Shown here piece after piece: positions 43,345-50,794 of a stretch of 64,000 bases of DNA. Position 1 is the stretch's first letter, and each line of letters starts with the position of its first letter. The notes below the pieces were generated by a model. That model was not told the DNA's origin. It searched no databases and was given only the letters and a program-made list of their open reading frames with translations. The translations under genes were made by a program, and so were the position numbers. The stretch is from NCBI RefSeq assembly GCF_015767635.1, contig NZ_CP065230.1, positions 496,001-560,000 of the forward strand. Reading direction: 5' to 3'. This stretch comes from Halomonas sp. A40-4 (lineage in GTDB: Bacteria > Pseudomonadota > Gammaproteobacteria > Pseudomonadales > Halomonadaceae).

Positions 43345-44847
43345 TTGAAGTACCATGATTTGCGCGAGTTCATCACGGCTCTTGAGGCCCAAGGCGAACT
43401 GAAGCGAATTACCGCTGAAGTTGATCCCTATCTGGAAATTACCGAAATCTGCGACCGCACGCTGCGTGCCGGTGGCCCGGCGCTGCTGTTCGAAAACGTC
43501 AAGGGTCACGACATGCCGCTGCTGGGCAACTTGTTCGGCACGCCCAAACGGGTAGCGCTGGGCATGGGGCAGGAGTCGGTCGAGGCGCTGCGCGAAGTTG
43601 GCAAGCTGCTGGCCTTTTTGAAAGAGCCCGACCCACCCAAGGGACTTAAAGACGCCTGGAGCAAGCTGCCCATCTTCAAGCAGGTGCTCAGCATGGGCCC
43701 CAAGCAGGTCAAGCGCGCGCCGGTGCAGGAGATTGTGTTCGAGGGAGATGAGGTCGACCTGGGTCGTCTGCCCATCCAGCACTGCTGGCCTGGCGACGCA
43801 GCGCCGCTGGTGACCTGGCCGTTGGTGATCACCCAGGGGCCGCATAAAAAGCGCCAGAACCTGGGGATCTACCGCCAGCAGAAGATCGCCAAAAATCGCC
43901 TGATCATGCGCTGGCTATCCCATCGCGGAGGAGCGCTGGATTTTCAGGAATTTCAAAAGGCGCACCCGGGCGAGCCGTTCCCTGTGGCGGTCGCCCTCGG
44001 CGCCGACCCGGCGACCATCCTGGGCGCAGTGACCCCGGTACCCGATACACTGTCCGAGTATGCCTTTGCCGGGTTGTTGCGTGGTTCGCGCACCGAGCTG
44101 GTGAAATGTGGTCACGCCGAACTGGACGTGCCTGCCTCGGCGGAAATTATCCTCGAAGGCTTCATCTATCCCGACGATATGGCGCCTGAAGGCCCCTACG
44201 GGGATCACACCGGGTATTATAACGAGGTCGACCACTTCCCGGTGTTTACCGTGACGCGCATGACCATGCGCCGTGACGCAATCTATCATTCGACCTACAC
44301 CGGCAGGCCACCGGACGAGCCCGCCATCCTGGGCGTGGCGCTCAACGAAGTGTTTGTGCCCATTCTGCACAAGCAATTCCCTGAAATTATCGACTTCTAC
44401 CTGCCCCCTGAAGGCTGTTCCTATCGCATGGCGGTGGTCACCATGAAGAAACAGTACCCCGGCCACGCCAAGCGCGTGATGATGGGGGTATGGAGTTTTT
44501 TACGCCAGTTCATGTACACCAAGTTTGTTATCGTGCTGGATGATGATGTGGACGCGCGTAATTGGGAAGATGTCATGTGGGCCATCACCACGCGTATGGA
44601 TCCGGCCCGTGATACCGTCATGGTGGAAAACACCCCGATCGATTATCTCGATTTTGCGTCTCCCGTGTCGGGGCTGGGGTCGAAAATGGGCCTGGACGCC
44701 ACCAACAAGTGGCCGGGGGAAACCGATCGTGAGTGGGGCACGCCCATCGTGATGGATGAAGATATCAAGGCCCGGGTCGATGCGCGTTGGGAAAGCCTGG
44801 GTATCGATATTCCCTTGCCGTCACCGCGCAAAGGCAGCGGCGCTTAG
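43345..44847 (+). CDS. ubiD: 4-hydroxy-3-polyprenylbenzoate decarboxylase UbiD
   Basis: A prenylated-FMN-dependent decarboxylase of ubiquinone synthesis. The 500-residue protein starts [20 protein letters not shown] and has the UbiD features [12 protein letters not shown] and [18 protein letters not shown]. The start is TTG at 43345 with AGGGAG 6 bp upstream; there is no better in-frame ATG, and it aligns with the E. coli N-terminus. The partner ubiX is not in the window. Confidence 0.95.
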   Translation: MKYHDLREFITALEAQGELKRITAEVDPYLEITEICDRTLRAGGPALLFENVKGHDMPLLGNLFGTPKRVALGMGQESVEALREVGKLLAFLKEPDPPKGLKDAWSKLPIFKQVLSMGPKQVKRAPVQEIVFEGDEVDLGRLPIQHCWPGDAAPLVTWPLVITQGPHKKRQNLGIYRQQKIAKNRLIMRWLSHRGGALDFQEFQKAHPGEPFPVAVALGADPATILGAVTPVPDTLSEYAFAGLLRGSRTELVKCGHAELDVPASAEIILEGFIYPDDMAPEGPYGDHTGYYNEVDHFPVFTVTRMTMRRDAIYHSTYTGRPPDEPAILGVALNEVFVPILHKQFPEIIDFYLPPEGCSYRMAVVTMKKQYPGHAKRVMMGVWSFLRQFMYTKFVIVLDDDVDARNWEDVMWAITTRMDPARDTVMVENTPIDYLDFASPVSGLGSKMGLDATNKWPGETDREWGTPIVMDEDIKARVDARWESLGIDIPLPSPRKGSGA

Positions 44848-44884
44848 CCAGTATCCCGACTGATTTTTAACCAAAGAGGCTTTC

Positions 44885-45625
44885 ATGAGTGCAAGGATGT
44901 TGACTTGCCAGGTCACGGCCGTCGAGGACCTCAATCCCGACGTATTCGGTGTCACCCTTGAAGGGCGCGCCGAGGCCATGCAGCACGCGCCAGGACAATA
45001 TTTAGAGCTCAAGCTCGATGAGTCGACCTGGGTACCCTTTTCGATCGCCAGCGCCGAGCGTGGCGACGGTATCCTGGAGTTGCACATTCAGCACTGGCCT
45101 GAGCGAGAAAACTCGGCGCGTCTGCGGGAGCTTTTGCAGGTCGCCAATCAACTGACCGTGCGGCTCCCCGGTGGGGATTGCGTTCTGGATGCCCAAAGCA
45201 CGCGCCCGCTATGGTTGATTGCGGCAGGTACCGGCTTCGCGCAAATGAAGGCAATCATTGAAGCATCGCTGAAAACCCAGCCTGAGCGCCGGATCTCTCT
45301 GTGGTGGGCGGTGCGTGAGCATCGCGATCTGTACGCCGAGGTGCTGGCCTGCGACTGGGCACAGCGTTATCCCAATGTCGACTTTCAGGCCGTCACCGAG
45401 TTTCCGCTGACGGAACCGATGGCCCCCGGCGAGCGCATTAGCCACCATCAGGGGCGTATAGACCTGGCGCTTGAACAGGCATCCATGACGCCCAGCGAAT
45501 GGGACGTCTATATTTCCGGCTCGCCCGGTATGGTGTATGCCTGCATGGACGTGCTGGAGCGCAAGGGACTCGCTGAGGACCGGGTGTTCTCAGACGTGTT
45601 CTCCTACGCACCGCGCAACCAATAG
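44885..45625 (+). CDS. fre: NAD(P)H-flavin reductase / CDP-6-deoxy-delta-3,4-glucoseen reductase-like
   Basis: A 246-residue ferredoxin-NADP-reductase-fold protein without a ferredoxin domain, like Fre (LuxG type), which is found next to ubiD in several gammaproteobacteria. The FAD-binding region includes APGQYLELKLDESTWVPFSI (RxYS-like position), the NAD-binding site is IAAGTGFAQMKAIIEASL near residue 120, and the C-terminal ISGSPGMVYACMDVL is typical. It reduces free flavins; here it might serve the prenyl-FMN pathway, which is inference. Confidence 0.87.
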   Translation: MSARMLTCQVTAVEDLNPDVFGVTLEGRAEAMQHAPGQYLELKLDESTWVPFSIASAERGDGILELHIQHWPERENSARLRELLQVANQLTVRLPGGDCVLDAQSTRPLWLIAAGTGFAQMKAIIEASLKTQPERRISLWWAVREHRDLYAEVLACDWAQRYPNVDFQAVTEFPLTEPMAPGERISHHQGRIDLALEQASMTPSEWDVYISGSPGMVYACMDVLERKGLAEDRVFSDVFSYAPRNQ

Positions 45626-45727
45626 CCCTTGGCGACGAGTTGCTATTCGCGGCGCATGCAGGCAAGATAAGTTCATAGATTGCAACATTCGGCCCGCATC
45701 CGGCCAATATTTCCATCGGGACGCTTT

Positions 45728-45853
45728 ATGTCATCATCACGCGCTACATTAACGACTGATCGCCTGCCAGGAATGGCGGGTGGAAGCTGCGTGCAAGGCG
45801 TCCTTGGTTATGGCTATTGGTTTAGCGACGGTGTGCCGATGGCCGACGCCTAA
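45728..45853 (+). CDS. Putative aromatic leader peptide of DAHP synthase
   Basis: A 41-codon reading frame, ATG at 45728 with GGGA 6 bp upstream and TAA at 45851. Its C-terminal half contains LGYGYWFSDG: Tyr, Tyr, Trp and Phe within four of five positions, the three aromatic end products of the pathway served by the downstream DAHP synthase. A strong terminator hairpin follows 44 nt after the stop. Short frame, aromatic codon cluster, hairpin and biosynthetic gene together fit leader-peptide attenuation. An internal ATG at 45773 would give a 26-residue version. Confidence 0.7.
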   Translation: MSSSRATLTTDRLPGMAGGSCVQGVLGYGYWFSDGVPMADA

Positions 45854-45889
45854 CGTCGCGCCTGCAGGCACACCCCAAGGGTTGCCTGC
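45830..45889 (+). promoter_or_regulatory. Mutually exclusive RNA pairing segments in the leader
   Basis: GGTGTGCC (45830-45837), directly after the aromatic codons, is perfectly complementary to GGCACACC (45867-45874). The second segment overlaps another helix, GCAGGCA (45864-45870) plus ACCC (45872-45875) with GGGT (45879-45882) plus TGCCTGC (45883-45889), 11 bp with one bulge. The two helices cannot form at once, as expected of an attenuator. Confidence 0.55.
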
Positions 45890-45897
45890 CGACTGCA

Positions 45898-45933
45898 AAG
45901 AAGCCCCGGCTGGTAACCCCACCGGGGCTTCTT
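45898..45933 (+). terminator. Attenuator terminator upstream of DAHP synthase
   Basis: A perfect 12-bp stem (AAGAAGCCCCGG at 45898-45909 with CCGGGGCTTCTT at 45922-45933) with a 12-nt loop, followed by GCGTTTCGAGCG and TTCTTTCTTG. The T run is interrupted, but the stem is very stable and is placed between leader peptide and structural gene. Confidence 0.75.
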
Positions 45934-45985
45934 GCGTTTCGAGCGTTCTTTCTTGTTCACAGGTATTTCATTAAGGAGCTGACCC

Positions 45986-46159
45986 ATGACCTATCGCGAT
46001 TTTGTCCACACCATGGTGAACCGCTATCCCGGCTACCGCTATGGCTGGCGATTTAGCGACGCGCGGTCGGTGACAGCTGCCACCTCCGACTGTGCCCTGG
46101 CAGGTGGCGCGCTGGATACACGATGTCATGGTCGATGTCAGACCCCTACGGAGAGTTAA
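45986..46159 (+). CDS. Second aromatic-rich mini-ORF before DAHP synthase
   Basis: A 57-codon frame with an excellent ribosome-binding site (TAAGGAG, 7 bp before the ATG), ending with TAA only 4 nt before the DAHP synthase ATG, so the two are probably coupled. Residues 14-23 read YPGYRYGWRF. The segment RYGWRFSD repeats GYGYWFSD of the upstream leader peptide in the same frame; at DNA level 19 of 25 bases match (45806-45830 against 46037-46061). No known domain. It could be a duplicated leader, a second control peptide, or a decayed copy that now only aids translation. Confidence 0.6.
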   Translation: MTYRDFVHTMVNRYPGYRYGWRFSDARSVTAATSDCALAGGALDTRCHGRCQTPTES

Positions 46160-46163
46160 CCCA

Positions 46164-47231
46164 ATGAACGCCACTGCAAGCTCGATGCTCAATACTGCTG
46201 CTACCTCTACTGCCATAAGCGAGTCCGCCGCGATGCTGCCGACGCCTCTCGAATTACGTCGCGACCTGCCGCTCGATGGCGCCCTTGACGAACAAATTGC
46301 CGACCAGCGCCGCGCTGTGCAGCGTATTCTTGCCGGTCAGGACGACCGTCTGCTGGTGGTTGTCGGCCCCTGCTCGGTGCATGACCCCGCTGCCGCGCTC
46401 GAGTACGCTGACCGCCTGGCCGCCTTGAGTGACGAGGTAAGCGACTACCTCCTGCCGGTGATGCGGGTGTATGTCGAAAAACCGCGTACTACCGTCGGCT
46501 GGAAAGGGCTGGCGTACGACCCGCATCTGGATGGCCGAGGCGATATGGCACAGGGGCTAGCGCTTTCCCGTGAGCTGATGCAGGGCGTGGCAAGGCGGGG
46601 CTTACCCGTCGCGACGGAACTGCTCCAGCCCATGCTGGCACCTTATCTACAGGATGTCCTCAGTTGGGTTGCCATCGGCGCGCGTACCACGGAATCGCAG
46701 CTGCACCGTGAGCTTGCCAGTGACCTGGCAGCGGCAGTCGGCTTCAAGAACGCCACGAGTGGCGATGTCCAGGTAGCGATCGACGCCATGCAGGCGGCAG
46801 CGCATTCGCATCAGCGGTTTGCCCTTGATGACGAGGGCCGTCCGGTCATGCAGCAAACGGCAGGCAACCCGCATACCCATGTGGTGCTGCGTGGCGGCCA
46901 TGGCGAACCCAATTACCAGGCCCACCATGTACGTAAGGCGGTTAACACACTGCGTGAAGCCAGGCAGAACCCGCGTTTGATGGTTGACTGCAGCCATGCC
47001 AATGCGCGTAAGGACCACCGTCGCCAAAGCGAAGTCATGCTTGATGTGCTCGCCCAGCGCCAAGCGGGTGAGGCCAATCTGGTCGCGCTCATGCTGGAAA
47101 GCCATCTGTTTGAAGGCAAGCAGCCGTTAAAGCCTGGTGCCATGCGTTACGGCGTATCGGTTACCGATGCCTGTGTGGGCTGGGAAACCACCGAGCACCT
47201 GCTGAAAACCGCCGCGGAGCGGTTGGCATAG
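46164..47231 (+). CDS. 3-deoxy-7-phosphoheptulonate synthase (DAHP synthase, class I)
   Basis: Condenses phosphoenolpyruvate and erythrose 4-phosphate, the first step of the shikimate pathway. The 355-residue protein matches the E. coli AroF/AroG/AroH family: VVGPCSVHDP near residue 69, YVEKPRTTVGWKG near 111, GARTTESQLHRELAS near 179, VVLRGGHGEPNY near 245 and MVDCSHANARKDH near 275 (metal and substrate ligands). The ATG at 46164 has GGAGAG upstream. Which isozyme (Tyr, Phe or Trp sensitive) cannot be told; the leader codons suggest control by all three. Confidence 0.95.
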   Translation: MNATASSMLNTAATSTAISESAAMLPTPLELRRDLPLDGALDEQIADQRRAVQRILAGQDDRLLVVVGPCSVHDPAAALEYADRLAALSDEVSDYLLPVMRVYVEKPRTTVGWKGLAYDPHLDGRGDMAQGLALSRELMQGVARRGLPVATELLQPMLAPYLQDVLSWVAIGARTTESQLHRELASDLAAAVGFKNATSGDVQVAIDAMQAAAHSHQRFALDDEGRPVMQQTAGNPHTHVVLRGGHGEPNYQAHHVRKAVNTLREARQNPRLMVDCSHANARKDHRRQSEVMLDVLAQRQAGEANLVALMLESHLFEGKQPLKPGAMRYGVSVTDACVGWETTEHLLKTAAERLA

Positions 47232-47314
47232 GTCCCTAACACAATGACTTGTTTGCCCTGGCCAGCCCCGTATCATGGGTGGATGTCACTCTTTTCCCGT
47301 TTGTGAGGTTGGCC

Positions 47315-47815
47315 ATGGTGTTTACCCTAGAGCCCTACGATTCCCATACCTATCGCCGCAAGGCGCGTATGATCACTTTCATCATGGTCGGGCAACTGCT
47401 GATTTTTGGCCTGCTGTTTGCCATGCTGCTGACCGCCACCTTTGGTCAGAGTTTAGGGCTGAACGTATTAGGCGGCATACTGGGGCTGCTGGCCACCAGT
47501 GCCATGTTTGCAGCGCTGCGCGACCGGCCGTGGATGCAGGAAGTAGGCTATGTATGGCAGCTCAAGCAGCACCTGTCGCGGATCAACAGCCATCTGCCGG
47601 CACTACGTCAGGCGATGCAGGAAGATAACCGCACGGCGCTGGATATTCTGGCGTTTTATCATCAAGGGTTGGCGCAACTGGCCGAGTTCAATGGTCGTGC
47701 GCCCAGTGATGACGACGAACGCCAGCGAGTTAACGAGCGGCGCGAGGCTCTTGCCTTGCCACTCCAGGTCGAGCAGTTTGATCCTCAGGATTTACATGCC
47801 TTTAAACGCGGCTAA
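47315..47815 (+). CDS. DUF3087-like inner membrane protein
   Basis: A 166-residue protein with two membrane segments (about residues 21-42 and 48-68) close to the N-terminus and a cytoplasmic helical tail of about 95 residues. I relate it to the DUF3087 family by its layout and the opening MVFTLEPYDSHTYRRKARMI; function unknown. The ATG at 47315 has GAGG 7 bp upstream. It sits 83 bp after the DAHP synthase and 33 bp before a lipoprotein gene. Confidence 0.7.
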   Translation: MVFTLEPYDSHTYRRKARMITFIMVGQLLIFGLLFAMLLTATFGQSLGLNVLGGILGLLATSAMFAALRDRPWMQEVGYVWQLKQHLSRINSHLPALRQAMQEDNRTALDILAFYHQGLAQLAEFNGRAPSDDDERQRVNERREALALPLQVEQFDPQDLHAFKRG

Positions 47816-47848
47816 TTTATCTATCCGTTACGTCAGGAGTGTACCGTC

Positions 47849-48583
47849 ATGATGACACCGTCACGGTTTTTTGTATTAGGTTGTGCTTTTGTAGCGATCA
47901 GCGGTTGTGCTGCCATGGAGTCGCCTACGAGCGCCGAAAGGACGAAAGACAATGCTGGCGGGGATGCCAAAGCCCCCTTGTTCCCGTCAGCCCTGTTTTC
48001 CGGTCAGGCCGAACAGTTCGACGCCTGGCACTGTCGCCCGGCGAATCAGCATTTAATCACGGCGGTCGATGGTGACGTGCTACGGCTCTGGTCCTTGCAC
48101 GGGGCCTGGCGCTTGCCGCAAGCGGTTGTCGCCAGTGGCGCCCGCTACCAAGATGGCGAGATCAGCTTCTGGAACCGCGGTGAACAGGCGCTGGTAGAAA
48201 CGCCGCGCGGTCAACTCAAGTGTGACCTGGCCGCCCGACGGGAGGCTTCGACCCGTAGGGACCATCCCGGTGTCATGTTCCGTGGTCAGGGCAACGAGCC
48301 CGGCTGGACGGTCGAACTTGCCCATGACGCGCCCAAACTTACACTATCGACCGACTACGGCGAGAACGTTGAAACGCTGCCCTACATGGTCAGCGTGATG
48401 GATAACGACGCTGGGCGTGTAGTGCTTGAGAACGCCAATGCCGACGACTTTTTCCGGGTGCGTATTGAAGCCGGTGCCTGCTTCGACGGCATGAGCGGTC
48501 ATCCTTTCCCGGCGCGGGTAACGCTCACCATGGATGGTGAGCAGTACAGTGGGTGTGGTCAGGGGATCGCACCGTCAGCCTAA
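47849..48583 (+). CDS. Lipoprotein with MliC-like and COG3650-like domains
   Basis: A 244-residue lipoprotein with lipobox ISGC (Cys 20). The first half (about residues 50-130, from FDAWHCRP to GQLKCDL with two Cys, SGARYQDGEISFWNRG between) resembles the MliC lysozyme-inhibitor domain. The second half (about 145-240, RGQGNEPGWTVEL through GMSGHPFPARVTLTMDG and SGCGQG) resembles the COG3650 domain. A role in protecting peptidoglycan or in envelope integrity is possible. AGGAG lies 9 bp before the ATG at 47849. It overlaps the convergent next gene by 4 bp. Confidence 0.75.
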   Translation: MMTPSRFFVLGCAFVAISGCAAMESPTSAERTKDNAGGDAKAPLFPSALFSGQAEQFDAWHCRPANQHLITAVDGDVLRLWSLHGAWRLPQAVVASGARYQDGEISFWNRGEQALVETPRGQLKCDLAARREASTRRDHPGVMFRGQGNEPGWTVELAHDAPKLTLSTDYGENVETLPYMVSVMDNDAGRVVLENANADDFFRVRIEAGACFDGMSGHPFPARVTLTMDGEQYSGCGQGIAPSA

Positions 48584-49668
48584 GGGTTGTTGGATGACGC
48601 GCAAGGCAGTGCAAGAGGCTCGGGCTGCCATTTGGGCATGACAAAGGTAGTGGCGCAGAGCGCATCGCGATTGCCCACTGCGCGAGCTGCCAGGCGTGAC
48701 AGCGTTGTGGCGTCTAGGTCTCGCTCGCTGGCAATTTCCACGCTGATGGCGACCGGCTGCCAGGCATTGTTCTGGCGGGTGGCGAGGCTGAAGTTGAACG
48801 GATGATACCCGGGAAAACCCAACCGAAGATCGGTGGCCAGCAGGGTGAGCTGACCATCTATGGAGCGCATCTCGTAGCGTAAAAACGGTCCGGCAAACCA
48901 CGCCAGGCGCTGACCCGCCCGGCTATCAAGCGCAACGCTTTCCAGCGTCGCGCCCCGGCGCAGCGGTTCAAGTGTCGGGGGCGCGGCGCGATCAAAAACG
49001 CTCACCAGACTTTCATGGTAGCGATCACCGTCAACCACAGTGGCACGCCACAACAGAATATTGAACGGTGTCGGCTGTACCAGGATCGGCGCATCCTCAA
49101 GCCCCTGCTCAGCGAGTACGGGGGCAAGCCGATGCTCAACGGTCAGCTTTGCGCTGAAAGCCAGTAACAGGTAAATGCAGGATAGTCCCAGTCCCCAGGC
49201 GCACCAGTGCCGTACCCGGCGGGTAAGCAGGGCGATGACAAGGCAGGCGAGCAGAGTGAGCGAGTAAAAGGGGTCAATAATGAAGACAATCGGCCAGGCC
49301 ACCGGTGGGGACTCAAGTGGCCAAAAAAGCTGCGTACCATAGGTGGTCAAGGCATCCAGAAGCGGGTGAGTGATCAGGACCAGACCGAAGAAAGCGCTCC
49401 ATCGAGCAAGCGGTATATCGCTGGCGGGCGCAACGCGAGCACTGACGAGTGCCAGTAAACCGGCAAGTCCCGTGAGTACAAAAAGCGAATGACTGAAGCC
49501 GCGGTGCTCGGTGACGTTGGCGACTGCATCGCCGTAGTCGATCATCACATCGAGGTCGGGCAGGGTGCCTAGCAGAGCGCCGAGGATAACCGCTTTGCAG
49601 CCTAGCCGACGCCCTAAAACGGCGCCCCCAACGGTTGCACCCAGCGCTGCCTGTGTGACTGAATCCAA
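48580..49668 (-). CDS. YdjM/COG1988-type membrane-bound metal-dependent hydrolase
   Basis: A 362-residue protein with an N-terminal hydrophobic region of several membrane segments (about residues 1-180) carrying the family motif GTLPDLDVMIDYGD and HRGFSHSLFV, as in the predicted inner-membrane metal-dependent hydrolases (LexA-binding, membrane-associated YdjM family). The C-terminal 180 residues are soluble. The start is TTG at 49668 with GGAG 8 bp upstream. Catalytic activity has not been shown for the family as far as I know. Confidence 0.8.
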   Translation of the reverse strand: MDSVTQAALGATVGGAVLGRRLGCKAVILGALLGTLPDLDVMIDYGDAVANVTEHRGFSHSLFVLTGLAGLLALVSARVAPASDIPLARWSAFFGLVLITHPLLDALTTYGTQLFWPLESPPVAWPIVFIIDPFYSLTLLACLVIALLTRRVRHWCAWGLGLSCIYLLLAFSAKLTVEHRLAPVLAEQGLEDAPILVQPTPFNILLWRATVVDGDRYHESLVSVFDRAAPPTLEPLRRGATLESVALDSRAGQRLAWFAGPFLRYEMRSIDGQLTLLATDLRLGFPGYHPFNFSLATRQNNAWQPVAISVEIASERDLDATTLSRLAARAVGNRDALCATTFVMPKWQPEPLALPCASSNNP

Positions 49669-49716
49669 GGGTGTTTCTCCGTTATCATGTTGGTGTTACA
49701 AGCGTACTGTTAAAAG

Positions 49717-49742
49717 CAATATCTGTATAGATATTGTATAAT
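49717..49742. promoter_or_regulatory. Palindrome next to a -10 box upstream of gloA
   Basis: A perfect 8-bp inverted repeat CAATATCT-GTAT-AGATATTG (49717-49736) directly abuts a perfect TATAAT (49737-49742) in the divergent region between the YdjM-type gene and gloA. No convincing -35 is present, so activator or repressor binding is plausible. Confidence 0.5.
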
Positions 49743-49863
49743 TCATGGCGCTGATTCGTGGATTATGCCTAGCGCACATTGGCAGCCGCAAAAATGCGGT
49801 TGGAATGCTAAGCTGGGTGCGTTTGCATTAATTTCGTCACACGACGCAACAAGGAGAGATGGC

Positions 49864-50304
49864 ATGCAATACCTGCACACAATGGTACGCGTCAGTGATC
49901 TTGACGCATCGCTGCACTTCTACTGTGAGCTGCTGGGACTCAAGGAAGTCCGTCGTAAAGAAAACGATAAGGGCCGTTTTACGCTGGTGTTTCTTGCCGC
50001 GCCGGAGGATGAAGCACGCTCTTCACGCCTCACCGCGCCGGAAATTGAACTGACTTACAACTGGGACCCCGAAGAATATACCGGCGGCCGCAACTTTGGT
50101 CACCTGGCCTACCGTGTGGACGATATCTATGCGCTTTGTCAGAAGCTCCAGGACAATGGGGTGACCATCAATCGCCCGCCCCGCGATGGCCACATGGCGT
50201 TCGTCAAGTCGCCGGACGGTATCTCGGTTGAGCTGTTGCAAAAAGGCGATGCGCTGGCACCGCAAGAGCCTTGGGCCTCCATGGAAAATACCGGCAGCTG
50301 GTAA
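49864..50304 (+). CDS. gloA: Lactoylglutathione lyase (glyoxalase I)
   Basis: Isomerises the hemithioacetal of methylglyoxal and glutathione. The 146-residue protein begins [20 protein letters not shown]; His5 is the first metal ligand of the E. coli enzyme, and [18 protein letters not shown] and GISVELLQ hold the other expected ligands (Glu, His, Glu). The ATG at 49864 has AAGGAGAGA upstream; the frame is open to 49765 without support. Confidence 0.95.
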   Translation: MQYLHTMVRVSDLDASLHFYCELLGLKEVRRKENDKGRFTLVFLAAPEDEARSSRLTAPEIELTYNWDPEEYTGGRNFGHLAYRVDDIYALCQKLQDNGVTINRPPRDGHMAFVKSPDGISVELLQKGDALAPQEPWASMENTGSW

Positions 50305-50327
50305 TTGAGCGATAAGGACAGATCATC

Positions 50328-50789
50328 ATGACCATCAAAAACTGGCGGTTACTGCCATGGCTTGCTTCGGCAGCGCTATTGCTGAGTGCCTGTAGCAGCG
50401 CGCCGGGGCCAAGTTCCGCGCCAGACCCGGAACCAGGCGGAGACTCACTTTCCGGACCGGTCATCGAGCAGCGCTGGAACCTGCTACTGGTTGGCACCAA
50501 CGAGCGGTTGTCGATGCCTGACACCCCGTTCTTTGAAATTAGCCGTGACGGTAGCGTGCGTGGCCACGATGGCTGCAATCGTTTTACCGGTGAAGCCACA
50601 CTGGGTGGCAACCAGCGTATCGAGTTCAGCGAGCTGGCCACTACCCGTATGGCCTGTCCGCAAATGGGCGATGCAGAGAAGGTGACCGATATGCTGGAGA
50701 CCGCTTATCGTTACCTGATCGACCATGACCGGCTGGTATTTTTCGGTCCGGACAGTCGCGTGCTGGGCGGCTGGCGCGAATCGAACTGA
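50328..50789 (+). CDS. META domain lipoprotein (HslJ-like)
   Basis: A 153-residue predicted lipoprotein: signal peptide with lipobox LSAC (Cys 22), a Ser/Pro-rich linker, then a META domain (about residues 48-153) with GHDGCNRFTGEATL and TTRMACPQM, the pattern of E. coli HslJ. HslJ is linked to novobiocin tolerance and heat shock, but no molecular activity is established. It is located 23 bp after gloA in the same direction. Confidence 0.83.
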   Translation: MTIKNWRLLPWLASAALLLSACSSAPGPSSAPDPEPGGDSLSGPVIEQRWNLLLVGTNERLSMPDTPFFEISRDGSVRGHDGCNRFTGEATLGGNQRIEFSELATTRMACPQMGDAEKVTDMLETAYRYLIDHDRLVFFGPDSRVLGGWRESN

Positions 50790-50794
50790 TTTAA

